Numbered from the stretch's first letter, positions 34,031 to 45,112 are shown. The stretch is DNA of 64,000 nt from Ignelater luminosus (GCA_011009095.1 VTPC01090028.1:157456-221455); one strand, 5' to 3'. Numbers and translations: made by a program. Notes: generated by a model from the letters alone, not told the origin.

Positions 34031-36311
34031 TAGGTTTTGTTCAATAGACGTATCAGTTCATACTCCAGGTGCAAAGAAACGCGTCGCCCGTACTGACTAC
34101 TAGACAGAAAAGTACATTATTCTGACGTGCCGCGTAGCCTGCTGTACGTCACATCCATACAAGTAACTAGCATATACCACTAGAAAGCTTATTTTACTCC
34201 AAAGATTCTGTGCTGTGAAGTATTATTTTGATACATGCCGTAGAATAGTGTCCAGCGGACCAAGAAGAAAAGAAACGTCCAATTTTTGTTTAATTTTGCG
34301 AGCTTTTGATACTTTCTGTCAGACAAGATGCTGTGTTGTGTAGTCACTGCATATTCACGGGCATAGTTTAGTCTTTCCTCGTTGCTTTTAGCACTGTGTG
34401 AGCATCTTACGCCAAAACATTCACTTGTAACATCAATGTCAGGGCTTGATTGCACCTCTCCAGGATTCCAGGTGTTCAAAAGTCTGGAATTGGGATCTCT
34501 TGATATGTTCTTAAGAAGAATAATTTTGGGTTTGAGAGCTTTTTGGTCTAAGATTCCTGATCTGCAAAGATTTATTTACCTAGACATTACGAGAGTCATA
34601 AAAAGCACTTTTACGCCAACATGAAAACATTGCTTTGTACATAAACTACGGTGATAGAATCCTACGAATGGTCTCAGAGAGCTAATCTTAGATGACCTGG
34701 CTGAAATCACTTGCTGTTAGTGCAGAGAGACAGAGCAAAAACAGATTATCACTTCAACAAATAGCAGGAAAAGGTGGTAAAGGTGAAGTGGCAGAAGGGA
34801 GGAAATTATCATACATCTAGGCAGACAAGTTACTTTATATGAGACTGAACTTATATTAGTGGGAGACATCTGTCAAACAGGGAAATCTTAGTTACTACTG
34901 TTTAAAAGCCATAAAACTTCTACTTACTAATATTTTCCCTAAATATTACGATTATATTGATTTATTTTTTTACTAAGTATTTTTTTAAATCTTCGAAAAT
35001 TTACAAGCCTGTCTTCTGAAGATCTGAAACACACTTTACTATTCTAAATCGTTACCAGACGAGTGCAGAAAACTTTGAATAAGCCGACACGTTTTTAATA
35101 TCATGAGTAAAATTGAGTAGGGGAACTTTATGAAGTTCATCTAGACAAGAAAAATTACTAGGAGGAATTCAACATATCTAAAAGAAAATTATTCTTAGAA
35201 GAATTGCTAACTACAAGATACATTTTTTAAAACTTAATTGTAATAAAAATCAGTCTAGAATTGGACTTACCATTTTTTGCATTTCCAATTAGACTTGGGT
35301 TTTTATTTTCTTACTTTGTTCATGTCTATTTTTTAGTGTAGAATAAAGACTACTTACTAATAATAAAAAAATTGAAATATCAAGGTAAAAAAAAAATTGA
35401 AGGAAAACCAAACCGTAAACAATAATGTTATTTTCCGTTTTATTATATCTGAAAGGGATAAAGAATAAAAAACCAATTTTTGTTATTTATCCTCAAAAAT
35501 AAGAAACAAGAAACGACAGGAAAAATCATATTAAATTATTGTCAGTTGTACCAATATAGCAGTTGTTTATTTCGTAAAACAAATGTATAACTGAGATTTC
35601 TAACAATAAGTAAAGATAAGAATAGGTAAACTGAGATAGTATGCTCTATCTTAAAGTTCTGACGAAGCAATTCAGTACGACCGGCACCATATGCAAAGTA
35701 TGGGTCAGTTTTTTTTTTATTGGAAAACGTAGAACAATACTCAAGAAACAGGATTTTAAAATATTTTTTGTACAACTAGACGTTAATACAACCAATTTCA
35801 AATCATGTTGAGATCTTTGCAAATATTAGTTTTTGAAATACGTCGAAATGCTTCTAAAACGTTCAATATAGATATAATTTACTTGTTCTTGAAGTGTCAC
35901 CTATTTGAACGTATTACACTCAGACTTCATTTTATCCTTGTTAATGTCGAAAACACCCGTTTCCTTTGTGTGGGTGTTTGTATTTTATTTTCAGGGTCTC
36001 AGGCGCATCTTTTTCGTATCACTATTGCCTTTGAAGGAATTATTCTGTTGTAACATTATTATAAACACCCATTCGAGTGCTAGATAAAAGAAGAAATAAA
36101 TAATAAAGTAATTAATTAGAAAATTAATTATATGTATATATACAAACGTTTTAGATTTCTCTTAATGTTTTTAATAGGTTAGTTTGTCATAAATGTATTT
36201 TGATTTTATATTCCTTCTTTCGAACGGTTTTGGTATTATAAGGGTTGGAATACTAAAATGCAGGATTATCAGATCCCTTCAAAGCGATTTATTGCTCTAA
36301 ACTAGAAGTCG

Positions 36312-36312
<1 letters not shown>
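34031..36312. other. No gene seen
   Basis: AT-rich sequence. Open frames at 34189-34479 (minus) and 35542-35775 (minus) have no recognisable motif. No repeats or transposon ends were identified. Confidence 0.4.

Positions 36313-36344
<32 letters not shown>
36313..36344. repeat. (ATT)n microsatellite, 32 bp
   Basis: A perfect TAT/ATT trinucleotide run of nearly 11 units. Simple sequence, likely polymorphic in length. Confidence 0.95.
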
Positions 36345-36345
<1 letters not shown>

Positions 36346-36756
36346 TAGCGTATTCCAAAGTTTTGTTCCTGTGTAAAATTTGCTTTCATATACAGAAGAT
36401 AATACGGATCTCCCTTAAGGTAAGTTTGGTATAAACTTAAAAAGAATAACTTTTATCCAAGGAGATTAGATTAAAGAACTGCTAAAAAAACAAACATTTT
36501 AATGCGTTTTAAAAAAACTTTAACTTAAAAAAGGAAAACATGGTAGAAGTTACATTATCCTTATATAAAGTTTTAGAATATGTGGTGAGTTACAATTCAA
36601 CTTACATCTAGATTTGCTACGCTTATTATAATTGCCTGCACTAGTGATAATAATCAAATATTAAATACATACAACATACCTGAACAAGATAAACTAGTCA
36701 TAGAATAATCGTTGCAGGGTAACATATTATTATTCTGATTTATCAAATTTAAATGC
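36345..36756. other. AT-rich flank of the Gypsy element, no gene seen
   Basis: AT-rich spacer. Its last five bases (AATGC, 36752-36756) correspond to AATGA after the other LTR and are the probable target-site duplication. Confidence 0.45.
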
Positions 36757-36921
36757 TGTTTGGGGAGGCTTCTTAATTATAAGAATAGTTTATTTTATAG
36801 CATTTATTATCTTACAACAACAATCTTTCATACAGCCTACAGCATACAACTCTATCGGACATCTTGCGAGCGGCAAGAGGGCAAGTGCTGTCACATTACC
36901 ATGTTGCCAGCTCTCACTACA
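36757..36921 (-). repeat. 3' LTR of the Gypsy element
   Basis: 165 bp. On the plus strand it runs from TGTTTGGGGAGGCTTC to CTCACTACA, so it reads TGTAGTGAG...CAAACA on the coding strand with the usual TG...CA ends. It differs from the 5' LTR at three positions. Confidence 0.97.
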
Positions 36922-36932
36922 TCCCCTTCTTT
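36922..36932 (-). promoter_or_regulatory. Polypurine tract, plus-strand DNA primer
   Basis: The minus strand reads AAAGAAGGGGA directly before the 3' LTR. This is the expected position and composition of the polypurine tract that primes second-strand synthesis. Confidence 0.85.
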
Positions 36933-36936
36933 AAGA

Positions 36937-39750
36937 TTAAGCCTTAACATAATCTTTAAACCAACTGGGAGGCTTTCTAAGTCTCTTAGCCTCAATTGAT
37001 TTATTGACACATTCTGTTTCTTGTTCTTGAAAGTTTTCCACTTTTACACTAATACTATCATTATCTCGTATTACCTTTCTATTTTCTAAATTAACATTAT
37101 CATCTTGATTAACAACTGTAACATCAAGATTTTCCCGTTCTTTTTCTACAGTCCCATTTGTTTGCCTTAAACTATCTGTACTAGTATCTATGAATTGACT
37201 TTCATTTGAAAAAGGTGCTGGTACTAAATGCCATCGATTTCTACGATAATTTGTATCGTCGCATTTAATTAAATAAGATCTTGGACATTTCAATGTGGCT
37301 GGCATACCAACAACTTTCCCGTATTTTCTTAAATCTTGCACCCAAACTCTATCCCCTTCTTTTAGAATAGAAAGTTCTTTAACCTTATGTCTTTTATTGT
37401 AGTTCTTTCTTTGTTTTTGCTTTCTTATTTCTAGTTTACAATGAAATTGTTTTTTATTGGATGACTTTTTAATATTTAATGATGGAACTGTTGTTCTAAC
37501 TTTTCTACACATTAGTAGTTCTGCAGGAGAGAATCCTTGATCTAAGGGAGCTGATCGATAAGCTAATAATCCCTCATATATATCCTCTGATTTCTTAATT
37601 AAATTTTTTGCAATTTTGACTGCTGCTTCTGCGCACCCATTTGATTGACTATAATATGGACTACTAGTTACAAAATTAAATCCATAAGTTTTTGCAAATT
37701 CTCTAAATTTACTTTGAAATTGTGGTCCGTTATCAGTTCTAACTGTTTTTGGAATGCCAAATCGAGCAAAAACTGCTTTACAATTTTGTATTAGACATTC
37801 TTCTGTTAGATAGTTTAATTGAAGTAACTCAAAGTATTGAGAATAATAATCAACTATTATTAAGTACCATTTACCTTGTGCTTTAAGTAAATCCATACCT
37901 AATTTCTCCCAAGGCTGATCAGGGATTCTCTCCTTTACAAAGGGTTCTTTTTGATTTGTCCTATTCTGCACATAAGTTGGACAAAATTCAACTAAAGTAT
38001 GTAATTGTGTACTTAATCCTAACCACCAAACTGATTCTTTAGCCCTAGCTCTACACTTATTAATTCCTAAATGACCTTTGTGTAACTGTTGCAACACATA
38101 CATCTGTAATGGTGGAGGTATTATAATACGATTTGCTTTTAATAAATAACCTTTATTGTATGAAATTTCAGATCTATACTGATAATAAGGTTGTACATCT
38201 TTTAATAATTTGGTTCTATCTGGCCAACCATTGGTACAGAATTCTTTTAATTGTTTACAAATTGGATCTTCTGTTTGAAATTGTTGGATCCTATCTAAAA
38301 TATTTTGAGCGATAGGAATATTGCTAACTATCATATTCACATGTGCTTCAGTTGTTTCAAGCAATTCTTCGCCTATTTCATCTTTATCTACTTCTAATGG
38401 ATTTCTTGAAAGACAATCTGCTACTACTAATTGTTTTCCTGGAAGATATTGTACTTTATAATTATATTTCATGAGACGTATTCTAAACCTTTGTAAACGT
38501 GGTGTTAATTCGTCTATATTTTTTTTCATTAATATCTGAACTAACGGTTTATGATCGGTCTCTAAAATGATCGGAATACCTAACACATATTCTTGAAACT
38601 TTTCTGTAGCCCAAGTTAATGCTAATGTTTCCTTTTCAATTTGAGCATACATGAGTTCAGTGGTTGTTAATGTTCTAGATGCATAACTTATAATTTGCCT
38701 GGTACCCGTATCATCTTCTTGCATTAATGCACAACCTATCCTGTAAGATGAGCTATCTGCACTAACAATAATTTTATTTGTACAATCATAATGAGCTAAA
38801 CATGGAGCTTTTTGTAAAAGACTTTTTATTTTGTTAAATGCAGTTTTCTGATCAATATCCCAAATGAATAATTGATTTGCCCTCAGTAAACTATTTAATG
38901 GTTCTAATTCCCTGCTTTTATTTGTAATGTATCTACCAACAAAGTTAACTAAACCTAAAAATCTTAAAAGTTCAGTTTTATTCTTTGGTTCCGTAAACTT
39001 ACTTATAGTTTCAATCCTGCTAGGCTCAATACTGAGTCCTTCGGTGCTAACTACATGCCCTAAGAAATTAATTTTATTTACACCAAATACGCTTTTTGAT
39101 TTGTTTATAGTAATTCCATTTTCACAGTAACGTTTTAAAACTTCTCTAAGAATCTTATCATGTTCCTCATTATCCTTTCCAAATACTAAAACATCATCTA
39201 CATGAAAAAGTACTTGGGTAATTCCCTCTAATGTTTGAGCTATTCTATTACTATAATACTCTGGTACACTATTTAATCCAAAATGACATCTTTTGTACAT
39301 AAATCGCCCAAATGGTGTTATAAAAGTTGTTAAAGGTTTACTATCTTCAGTTAATTTTACTTGATAAAATCCTGAATTTGCATCTATCTTACTAAAGACT
39401 TTTGCACCTTTTAGTTGGGACAATGTATATTCGACTTTATGTATTGGAAACACTGGTCGATCTACAAACTTATTTAATTCAGTGAAATCTCCACAAATTC
39501 TTACCTTGTCACCTTTCGCGACAATTACCATAGGAGCACAAAACTTGGTAGGAAAATCTACCTGTTCTATTACATCTAATTTTATCATTCTATCCAATTC
39601 TGCTTTAACTTTGTTTAGAAGTGGAATAGGTACAATTCTAGGAGTTGTGAGTGCACGAGGTTTAGCATTTTCATTTACTTTGATCTCCATTTCTCCTTTA
39701 ATTTTACCTAATTCCTTAAATACTTCTGGAAATTCTTTTTCTATTTGCAC
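36937..39750 (-). CDS. pol: Gypsy pol polyprotein: reverse transcriptase, RNase H, integrase
   Basis: An open frame of 937 codons without stops. The listed first codon is GTG, but the frame is already open two codons earlier, so translation probably enters by frameshift from gag-protease (stop at 39752-39754) rather than by initiation. The reverse transcriptase has D123 (KIDANSGFYQ) and the catalytic VDD at 184-186 (FHVDDVLVFG). RNase H has D332 (SADSSSYRIG), E374, D399 (ETDHKPL) and D445 (ADCLSR). Integrase has an HH-CC finger (H557, H560, C590) in which the last Cys is Tyr593, then D634, D673 (RTDNGPQF) and E708 (NGCAE), and no chromodomain. It copies the element RNA into DNA and inserts it. 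The damaged integrase finger may impair activity. Confidence 0.95.
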   Translation of the reverse strand: MQIEKEFPEVFKELGKIKGEMEIKVNENAKPRALTTPRIVPIPLLNKVKAELDRMIKLDVIEQVDFPTKFCAPMVIVAKGDKVRICGDFTELNKFVDRPVFPIHKVEYTLSQLKGAKVFSKIDANSGFYQVKLTEDSKPLTTFITPFGRFMYKRCHFGLNSVPEYYSNRIAQTLEGITQVLFHVDDVLVFGKDNEEHDKILREVLKRYCENGITINKSKSVFGVNKINFLGHVVSTEGLSIEPSRIETISKFTEPKNKTELLRFLGLVNFVGRYITNKSRELEPLNSLLRANQLFIWDIDQKTAFNKIKSLLQKAPCLAHYDCTNKIIVSADSSSYRIGCALMQEDDTGTRQIISYASRTLTTTELMYAQIEKETLALTWATEKFQEYVLGIPIILETDHKPLVQILMKKNIDELTPRLQRFRIRLMKYNYKVQYLPGKQLVVADCLSRNPLEVDKDEIGEELLETTEAHVNMIVSNIPIAQNILDRIQQFQTEDPICKQLKEFCTNGWPDRTKLLKDVQPYYQYRSEISYNKGYLLKANRIIIPPPLQMYVLQQLHKGHLGINKCRARAKESVWWLGLSTQLHTLVEFCPTYVQNRTNQKEPFVKERIPDQPWEKLGMDLLKAQGKWYLIIVDYYSQYFELLQLNYLTEECLIQNCKAVFARFGIPKTVRTDNGPQFQSKFREFAKTYGFNFVTSSPYYSQSNGCAEAAVKIAKNLIKKSEDIYEGLLAYRSAPLDQGFSPAELLMCRKVRTTVPSLNIKKSSNKKQFHCKLEIRKQKQRKNYNKRHKVKELSILKEGDRVWVQDLRKYGKVVGMPATLKCPRSYLIKCDDTNYRRNRWHLVPAPFSNESQFIDTSTDSLRQTNGTVEKERENLDVTVVNQDDNVNLENRKVIRDNDSISVKVENFQEQETECVNKSIEAKRLRKPPSWFKDYVKA

Positions 39751-39751
39751 A

Positions 39752-40968
39752 TTACCTAACTATTTTAAGAATTTGTAGTTGTTTAATGGCATCGCACCCT
39801 AGAATTGGGTTTAACAAGTTATTTATAAAATATACATTTATAAATTTGCTTATTCTATTATAACATAGCTTCAATCTTGTGTAGCCCACTACTTCCAATT
39901 CATGACCATCTGGTCCACAAGCTTTTCGAATTGGCTTACTTAGCTTAATATGAGGTTTTAATTCACTAGTACTGATACAAGTAATTTCAGATCCTGTATC
40001 TACTAAAAATTCTAAGTTTTTATTTAATTCTGCTACTTCTATATCTACTTTAAATTGAGAATTATTCTGAAAACCTATTCTATTTACAATTAAATCACTA
40101 GCTTGTTCTTCTACAACCTGTGTAAGAAAGTTGACTTTACTTTTACAGACTTTCTCAAAATGCCCTAATCTTTTACAATTATGATAAACAGCATTCTTAG
40201 CTTTACATTGACTTTTGGGATGTCTGTAAAAATATCCACAATACTCACAGTTCTTTTGATTGTGTGATCGTTTTCCTTGTGGTGAACCTGACTTTGGTCG
40301 ACCTGGTTCGTGCTTCTCAGACAACCTCTGTGTGACTTTTGTTTGTCTTCTTCCTTCGGTTTGTACACTGTTGATTTCTTTTGAACTTCTTATCTGCCGG
40401 GACTCTTTGTTTTGCATTTCCCCTTGACTGCACATTTGCACAGCTTGTTGCAGTGTTAGTTCACTTTTCATTTGCATTTGTTCACTTAGTCTTGCATCTG
40501 CCATTCCAATTACTATACGATCCCGTATCAGTTCTTCTTTTATTTGTCCTGGTTTCATTTGTCCGTATTCACATGATTCTGCCAATTTATGAAGGGCTGT
40601 AATGAAACTTTCTGCGGTTTCACCAGGTTGCTGAATTCGAGCATTAAATTTGTATCTCTCAAATACAACATTTACTCTCGGTTTAAAATGTTTATCGAAA
40701 GCAGCTACTAACTTTTCATACGACCATTTTACATTTTTCTGTTCTCTTTGGTTTGTTTGAAGGTCAAGAAAATGTCATCCGCCTTTTCTCCCATCAAATA
40801 CAACATTAAGTCAATTTTATCTTCGTCGGACTTCTTCGTTTGTTGACTTAGCTTCAAATACCTTTTGAATCTTAGTTTCCATTTAAACCATGCATTCGGA
40901 TCCTGGAAATCTAATTTTTCCGGTGCTTTAAGGTTATTCAGCACAACTGCTTCTGATGCTTCCGCCAT
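39752..40968 (-). pseudogene. gag: Gypsy gag-nucleocapsid-protease, one frameshift
   Basis: Gag starts at ATG 40968 (MAEASEAVVLNN). The frame runs to a TAA at 40729, and the coding text continues in another frame from about 40750 (KNVKWSYEKLVAAFDKHFKP). So one base has been gained or lost at roughly 40740-40755. The nucleocapsid part has a first zinc knuckle C-x2-C-x5-H-x4-C (CEYCGYFYRHPKSQC) and a second whose first Cys is Tyr (YHNCKRLGHFEKVC). The aspartic protease motif is LVDTGSEITCIS, followed by ILGCDAIKQL near the end. Gag packages the RNA; protease matures the polyprotein. The frameshift and Tyr substitution suggest this copy is defective unless complemented. Confidence 0.9.
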
Positions 40969-41047
40969 GTTTCTTCTTTTTTTTTTCGTACTCGTTTCTT
41001 TTTCGTTTGTTGATTTACATTTACCGGTATTTCGTTTATTTTAATGT

Positions 41048-41066
41048 CGTTTTCCCGCTGCCACCA
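41048..41066 (-). promoter_or_regulatory. tRNA primer-binding site of the Gypsy element
   Basis: Directly inside the 5' LTR the minus strand reads TGGTGGCAGCGGGAAAACG. The leading TGG complements the CCA end of a tRNA. I cannot name the tRNA from memory. Confidence 0.8.
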
Positions 41067-41231
41067 TGTTTGGGGAGGCTTCTTAATTATAAGAATAGTT
41101 TATTTTATAGCATTTATTATCTTACAACAACAATCTTTCATACAACCTACAGCATACAACTCTATCGGACATCTTGCGAGCGGCGAGAGGGCAAGTGCTG
41201 TCACATTACCATGTTGCGAGCTCTCACTACA
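41067..41231 (-). repeat. 5' LTR of the Gypsy element
   Basis: 165 bp, carrying promoter and RNA-end signals for the element. It matches the other LTR except at three positions (AACC/AGCC, GCGAG/GCAAG and TTGCGAG/TTGCCAG in the two copies). Confidence 0.97.
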
Positions 41232-41390
41232 AATGATAATTCCTATTAGGGAGTATGAAAAGATTTTTTAAAGAGATACGTAATGCAATAGTTTGTTTTA
41301 GGGTGTATTAGGACATATAGGAAATTTGGGATTTTTTCTTAAAAGCTCTTTTTGAAAAATCTTGGTGGGAAGTATGTGTCCCTCTGCCTA

Positions 41391-42030
41391 TTAGGTTAAC
41401 CTAATTCTAAAATTCAGATATATATAAAATAAAGCCATTTGGTGCAATTTTGTAAAGCATTCAGGCACACGAGGTATTTTCAAGTAAAAGGATATAAAGG
41501 CGGTTTGCTTTTTTTGACTTTTTGTACTGCACATCCTGCATCTACGATAATTGCTCTTTTCTGGAAATTGCTTTTTAACTCCAGAGAGCCTTACGCCTTC
41601 AGGAACCATTCTCTTATTGGCTAAAAACTGGAAAGACTTTTCCCTTCTTTCTCGAGAACTGTCGGAGTTGATTAGTTGTCGAGCAAAAGAAAGTCGGTAT
41701 TTTAGCTGATCGTGTGGGTTTCGTCGAGACTATTGACTATTCCTAGATCAAGTAAAAAATAAATATCCTAAACCGCCACTTTATAGATCTTCTGATTTGA
41801 TATCTCTTCTTCAGTTGCTCAAATCTATCAACCCTTCGATTACAGAATTGCTTATACCTACTGCACTCGAATAGTACACTCTGCTCTGGAGACATCTTTA
41901 TTTTTCCTTGATACTGTAGCGACAGACTTGAGAGAAGCAGTATTCGTCAAATCGTCATCTTGTTTCATCATTGGTGGTAGTTGTGCTCTATTTGGTCGTA
42001 CTGTTCTAACCCTGTAAATTCCCTTCTTAT
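41391..42030 (-). pseudogene. piggyBac transposase, C-terminal part
   Basis: Minus-strand reading gives VDRFEQLKKRYQIRRSIKWR with FRIFIFYLI, equivalent to the conserved GGVD..D.LK..Y...R...KWWHRIF block with its third catalytic Asp. It ends in a zinc-ribbon-like tail NYRRCRMCSTKSQKKQTAF, then PECFTKLHQ. The preceding GG is replaced (CNRRVDRF), the second half of the ribbon has lost Cys residues (FISFYLK), and stops and a frameshift lie between the two blocks. It sits on the same strand and in the right order to be the missing end of the piggyBac gene at 44288-45112. Confidence 0.7.
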
Positions 42031-42139
42031 AAAGCCTCGCTTAAAGGCTGATAGAGGTAAAAAAGTTGTCGAAGGCTACCAGGCACGGTTGAAATTTTAT
42101 GTTTTGTGAAAGTCAAGACAACTTTCTCACCTAATCTGC

Positions 42140-44285
42140 TTGTCTTATACTTTTAGATTGTAACGGGAAAACACTGAAAAAGAGAGCTAATGACCGTTAC
42201 GGATGCCGGAAGATGGTCAATCCCGTAACTCAAGTCGAAGACGGGTGTGGTTCAAACTAATCTTACCTTTAAAACAAAGAAAAAGCTTACGCACTCACTA
42301 AATCTTTCAAAATAGCTTAAAGATAATAAAACCTAAGGGCGCCAGAAGCTGTAGATTCAAAACACTATGCCAACCCACGCAGCTCCTCGCAGGCTAACAC
42401 CCTCTATAAAATCACCTCCGAAAATATCACCCTGTATAAATGTACCTTAAATACTAACACCCTACATACAGGTGCACTTACGTTGACAAATAGGGCTATG
42501 TATAACTATAACTCTGGACGTATATAAAAGCACTTTCCAATTAGGCTTACCCGGAGAAGGCTATTAATTAATTGCTTCAAAAATAATTAACTATTCAGCA
42601 CCCGTTATAGCTTAGTTAAAGGTTTATTAATAAAGGCAATAAATTAATTTATGAATTAATCGGTACACATCGAGTTCCTTTGTCTGTTTAGAATGATCCA
42701 CCTACGGGAACGCTTTAGTTATAAAGTTAAAAACAACAATAAATTTAGAAATGCTCCTTCTAAACCCGGCTCACAGTTGACCTGTGCAAATGTTTTGTTT
42801 GTTTCTGAAAAATCTTATAAACAAAGCAAAAACACAATAAAACGGTACAAAAATACAAAATAGTAATTTATTTACTACAGAGTAAATATGTGTAGGCAAA
42901 ACAAAGTAAATATCAAAGTAACATATAGAATCCTAATTATACAAAAAACAAATATATGCAAACTGCAAATGAGAAATAAATGAATTGTTACGTTATTAAA
43001 AGATTTTACACCTAATAAAATATATTGAGTTGACCAACAACTTCTTAAAAAATTGATGATGGACGAAAACAAATAGAAATATTTAACTACAAATAAGTAA
43101 AACTGTTCTATTATTAGTAGGAAAACTAATCGAAATATTTATCACAAACAAGAAAATAATTGTTTCCTTAACTAATTATAAAAAGAAATATTTACTTAAA
43201 TCTTGGCAGATTTAAACAGAGTAATTTTAACTTGAACTATCTAAATTATGCATCAAGAATTTGTTACTAAGTAATCTGCAGAGCAAACTTGAATGAAATT
43301 ATTAATTTTATTCAGATACAATTGAATTTTAGTTAAATTTGTTTCTTGATGTTCTCAAAACAGGATTTTATACAAAATAATCCTTTAAAAATAAACAAAT
43401 TAAAACTACATTATAACTTATCTTATACAGCAAATTCCTTGACGATGTCCAGGATTGAAAGATTTGACTGTGATATATTCAACAAACAAAGGTCTCCATC
43501 CGGTAATAAAGTTTTTAACAAAACAGAGCGTAAATTGTCAATATTTTAGTGATCCTTCAATAGGCCGCAAACAAGCGATGCTTATATCCACTAAAAAGGC
43601 TTTAAAGGTTATTCAAACGTCCAGAGTTATTCATTTACGTGCTTTATCGCAACAAACACAAGGAAATACAAAAAACTAGGTTTTCCTTACAAAACGCAAG
43701 CTTCCAAGATAAAAACGGAACTGACATAAGCGCCGCTCTCCTTACCACAATCTCGAGATGCTCGATTGAAATAAATTAGCATTCATTAATTAATTTCCCT
43801 TTTACATTTGCAAATCCAGAATTACGAATACGCCCAGGAAGGCGAAATAAGTCTACAAACCACTTTGTAAAACTTCAACAAAAACAAAAAACTGTACCAC
43901 ACAAAACAACACAATTTGCAATGTCTTCTTACTGTGAGAAAAACGCGCGCTACCAGGTCTTACGGAAGCCGGCAGTCAAGTTTTCACAACCCAAGGCGAC
44001 AACTGCATACGTGCCTCGGACGCTAAAAAAAAGCTTGATTCACACTCGAAAAGAAATAAACCAATCTACTAGTCCCTTATCATTAGAAAATTTTTTGATC
44101 ATTCAATTACGGTGTAAACTGGCTCTTGAATCGGTCTCTAGCCAAGGTTTACCAGGAAACACATCTGGATTGAAACATCAGAATTCTTGTAGCTTTTACT
44201 CTAAAAGACACGTACCAACAATAAAAATATGGAGATAGAAATATGGAATCAAACAAAATTTAGCAAACCGTAAAAGATCAATTCC
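42140..44285. mobile_element. Unclassified repeat insertion splitting the piggyBac gene
   Basis: About 2.1 kb lie between the two halves of the piggyBac gene and do not fit that family. The left edge starts near TGTAACGGGAAAAC (42159). Within it are ATGGTCAATCCCGTAACTC (about 42213), AAGGGCGCCAGAAGCTGTAGAT (42335-42356) and tandem CACCCT(G/C)TATAAA words (42400-42470). A related arrangement occurs at 57536-57850. It is AT-rich to the right with no open frame I trust; the plus-strand frame at 43921-44238 has no recognisable motif. The complement of GGGCGCCA is TGGCGCCC, similar to a primer-binding site, so an LTR-element remnant is one possibility. Class unresolved. Confidence 0.5.
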
Positions 44286-44287
44286 AA

Positions 44288-45112
44288 CTACGCAAGAAAT
44301 TTAGTAGATGCTTTAGAAAGAATTAAACAATGAGCTGATGATAAATGCGTTAAAAACAAAATTCGGAAATCATACGCAACGCTATAAAATAACATTACAA
44401 GATGTTGCAGGTTGTTTAGCAGATTTTCCAACATATATCTCGAACTTTGAAACAACCTAGTTTTTAAATCAGCTAGGCACCATACTGTATACCACCGCTT
44501 TATTGGTTTTAGTGGTAAATAGTGTTTGAAGCTGCACCTGCCTTTGAAAGCTATCATAGATTCATTCACCGATAAATTCGGCGAGCAGTCATATATATCA
44601 AGGCATTTTCTATTCAAGTGATCTATGATAGGTGTCAATTCTTTGGATCTTTTTGGATTTATGACGTTCGAGATACATTTAATCCCCAAAAAAGGATCAG
44701 TACTCCAGTAGTTTCCAATCTTGGCAGCTGATGCATTACCGTAATCTGTGCTTTCCGACCAGGAAACATTAATGTCATGTGCGTCTTCTTCAAATGAGTC
44801 TTCCTCCTCTTGAGTAATTGCCAATTCTATACAAGTATAAAGATAAACAAATGTAAATAAATAATACTAATAATCAATTTACGCCTTGTATCAAAAATAA
44901 TGCCCGGGCATTGTTCTTGACTTCCGATAGTGGAGAAACCAGGATAGACGTTATATATACACATTTGTTCAGCTTGCTTAGGTAAATTTACTGATGAACA
45001 GCTGTCAGTCTTATTACTGCTGATATTGCATGATTCTTGGTCTAAACCATTCAGCTCTTCTTCTGCATCCGGATCGCATTCGGTCTCGCAGTTGAAGTCA
45101 TCACTGTGCAAA
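44288..45112 (-). pseudogene. piggyBac transposase, N-terminal and first catalytic part, with intron
   Basis: Exon A (45112-44883) follows an acceptor-like TTATTTAG and encodes an acidic region (CETECDPDAEEELNGLDQES). A 56-bp GT-AG intron (44882-44827) splices in phase 1 to exon B (44826 down), giving DTRQLAITQEEEDSFEED. Exon B contains YWSTDPFLGIKCISNVI, then NPKRSKELTPIIDHLNRK, with about 25 expected residues missing between them. It then has NLSVNESMIAFKGRCSFK, the first catalytic block with Asp changed to Asn, and PIKRWYTVWCLAD. The frame then shifts (KFEIYVGKSAKQPATS), and the second Asp block is eroded (FVFNAF for F.FDNF). It would have excised at TTAA sites; it is dead. Confidence 0.8.

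Larger units (their letters stand above)
36757..41231 (-). mobile_element. Ty3/Gypsy LTR retrotransposon, complete, minus strand
   Basis: A 4475-bp element bounded by two 165-bp LTRs that differ at three positions. It has an adjacent tRNA primer-binding site inside the 5' LTR and a polypurine tract next to the 3' LTR. Gag-protease and pol open frames lie in the order gag, PR, RT, RNase H, IN, the Ty3/Gypsy order. No envelope gene is present: pol stops five bases before the polypurine tract. The flanking pentamers are AATGC and AATGA, a target-site duplication with one mismatch. Few LTR differences and an open pol point to a fairly recent insertion. Confidence 0.97.

Noticed and set aside
41396-41399. 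TTAA as a possible piggyBac target-site duplication
   Set aside because: It is internal to the C-terminal coding remnant, upstream of its TAA stop, so it cannot be the element boundary.
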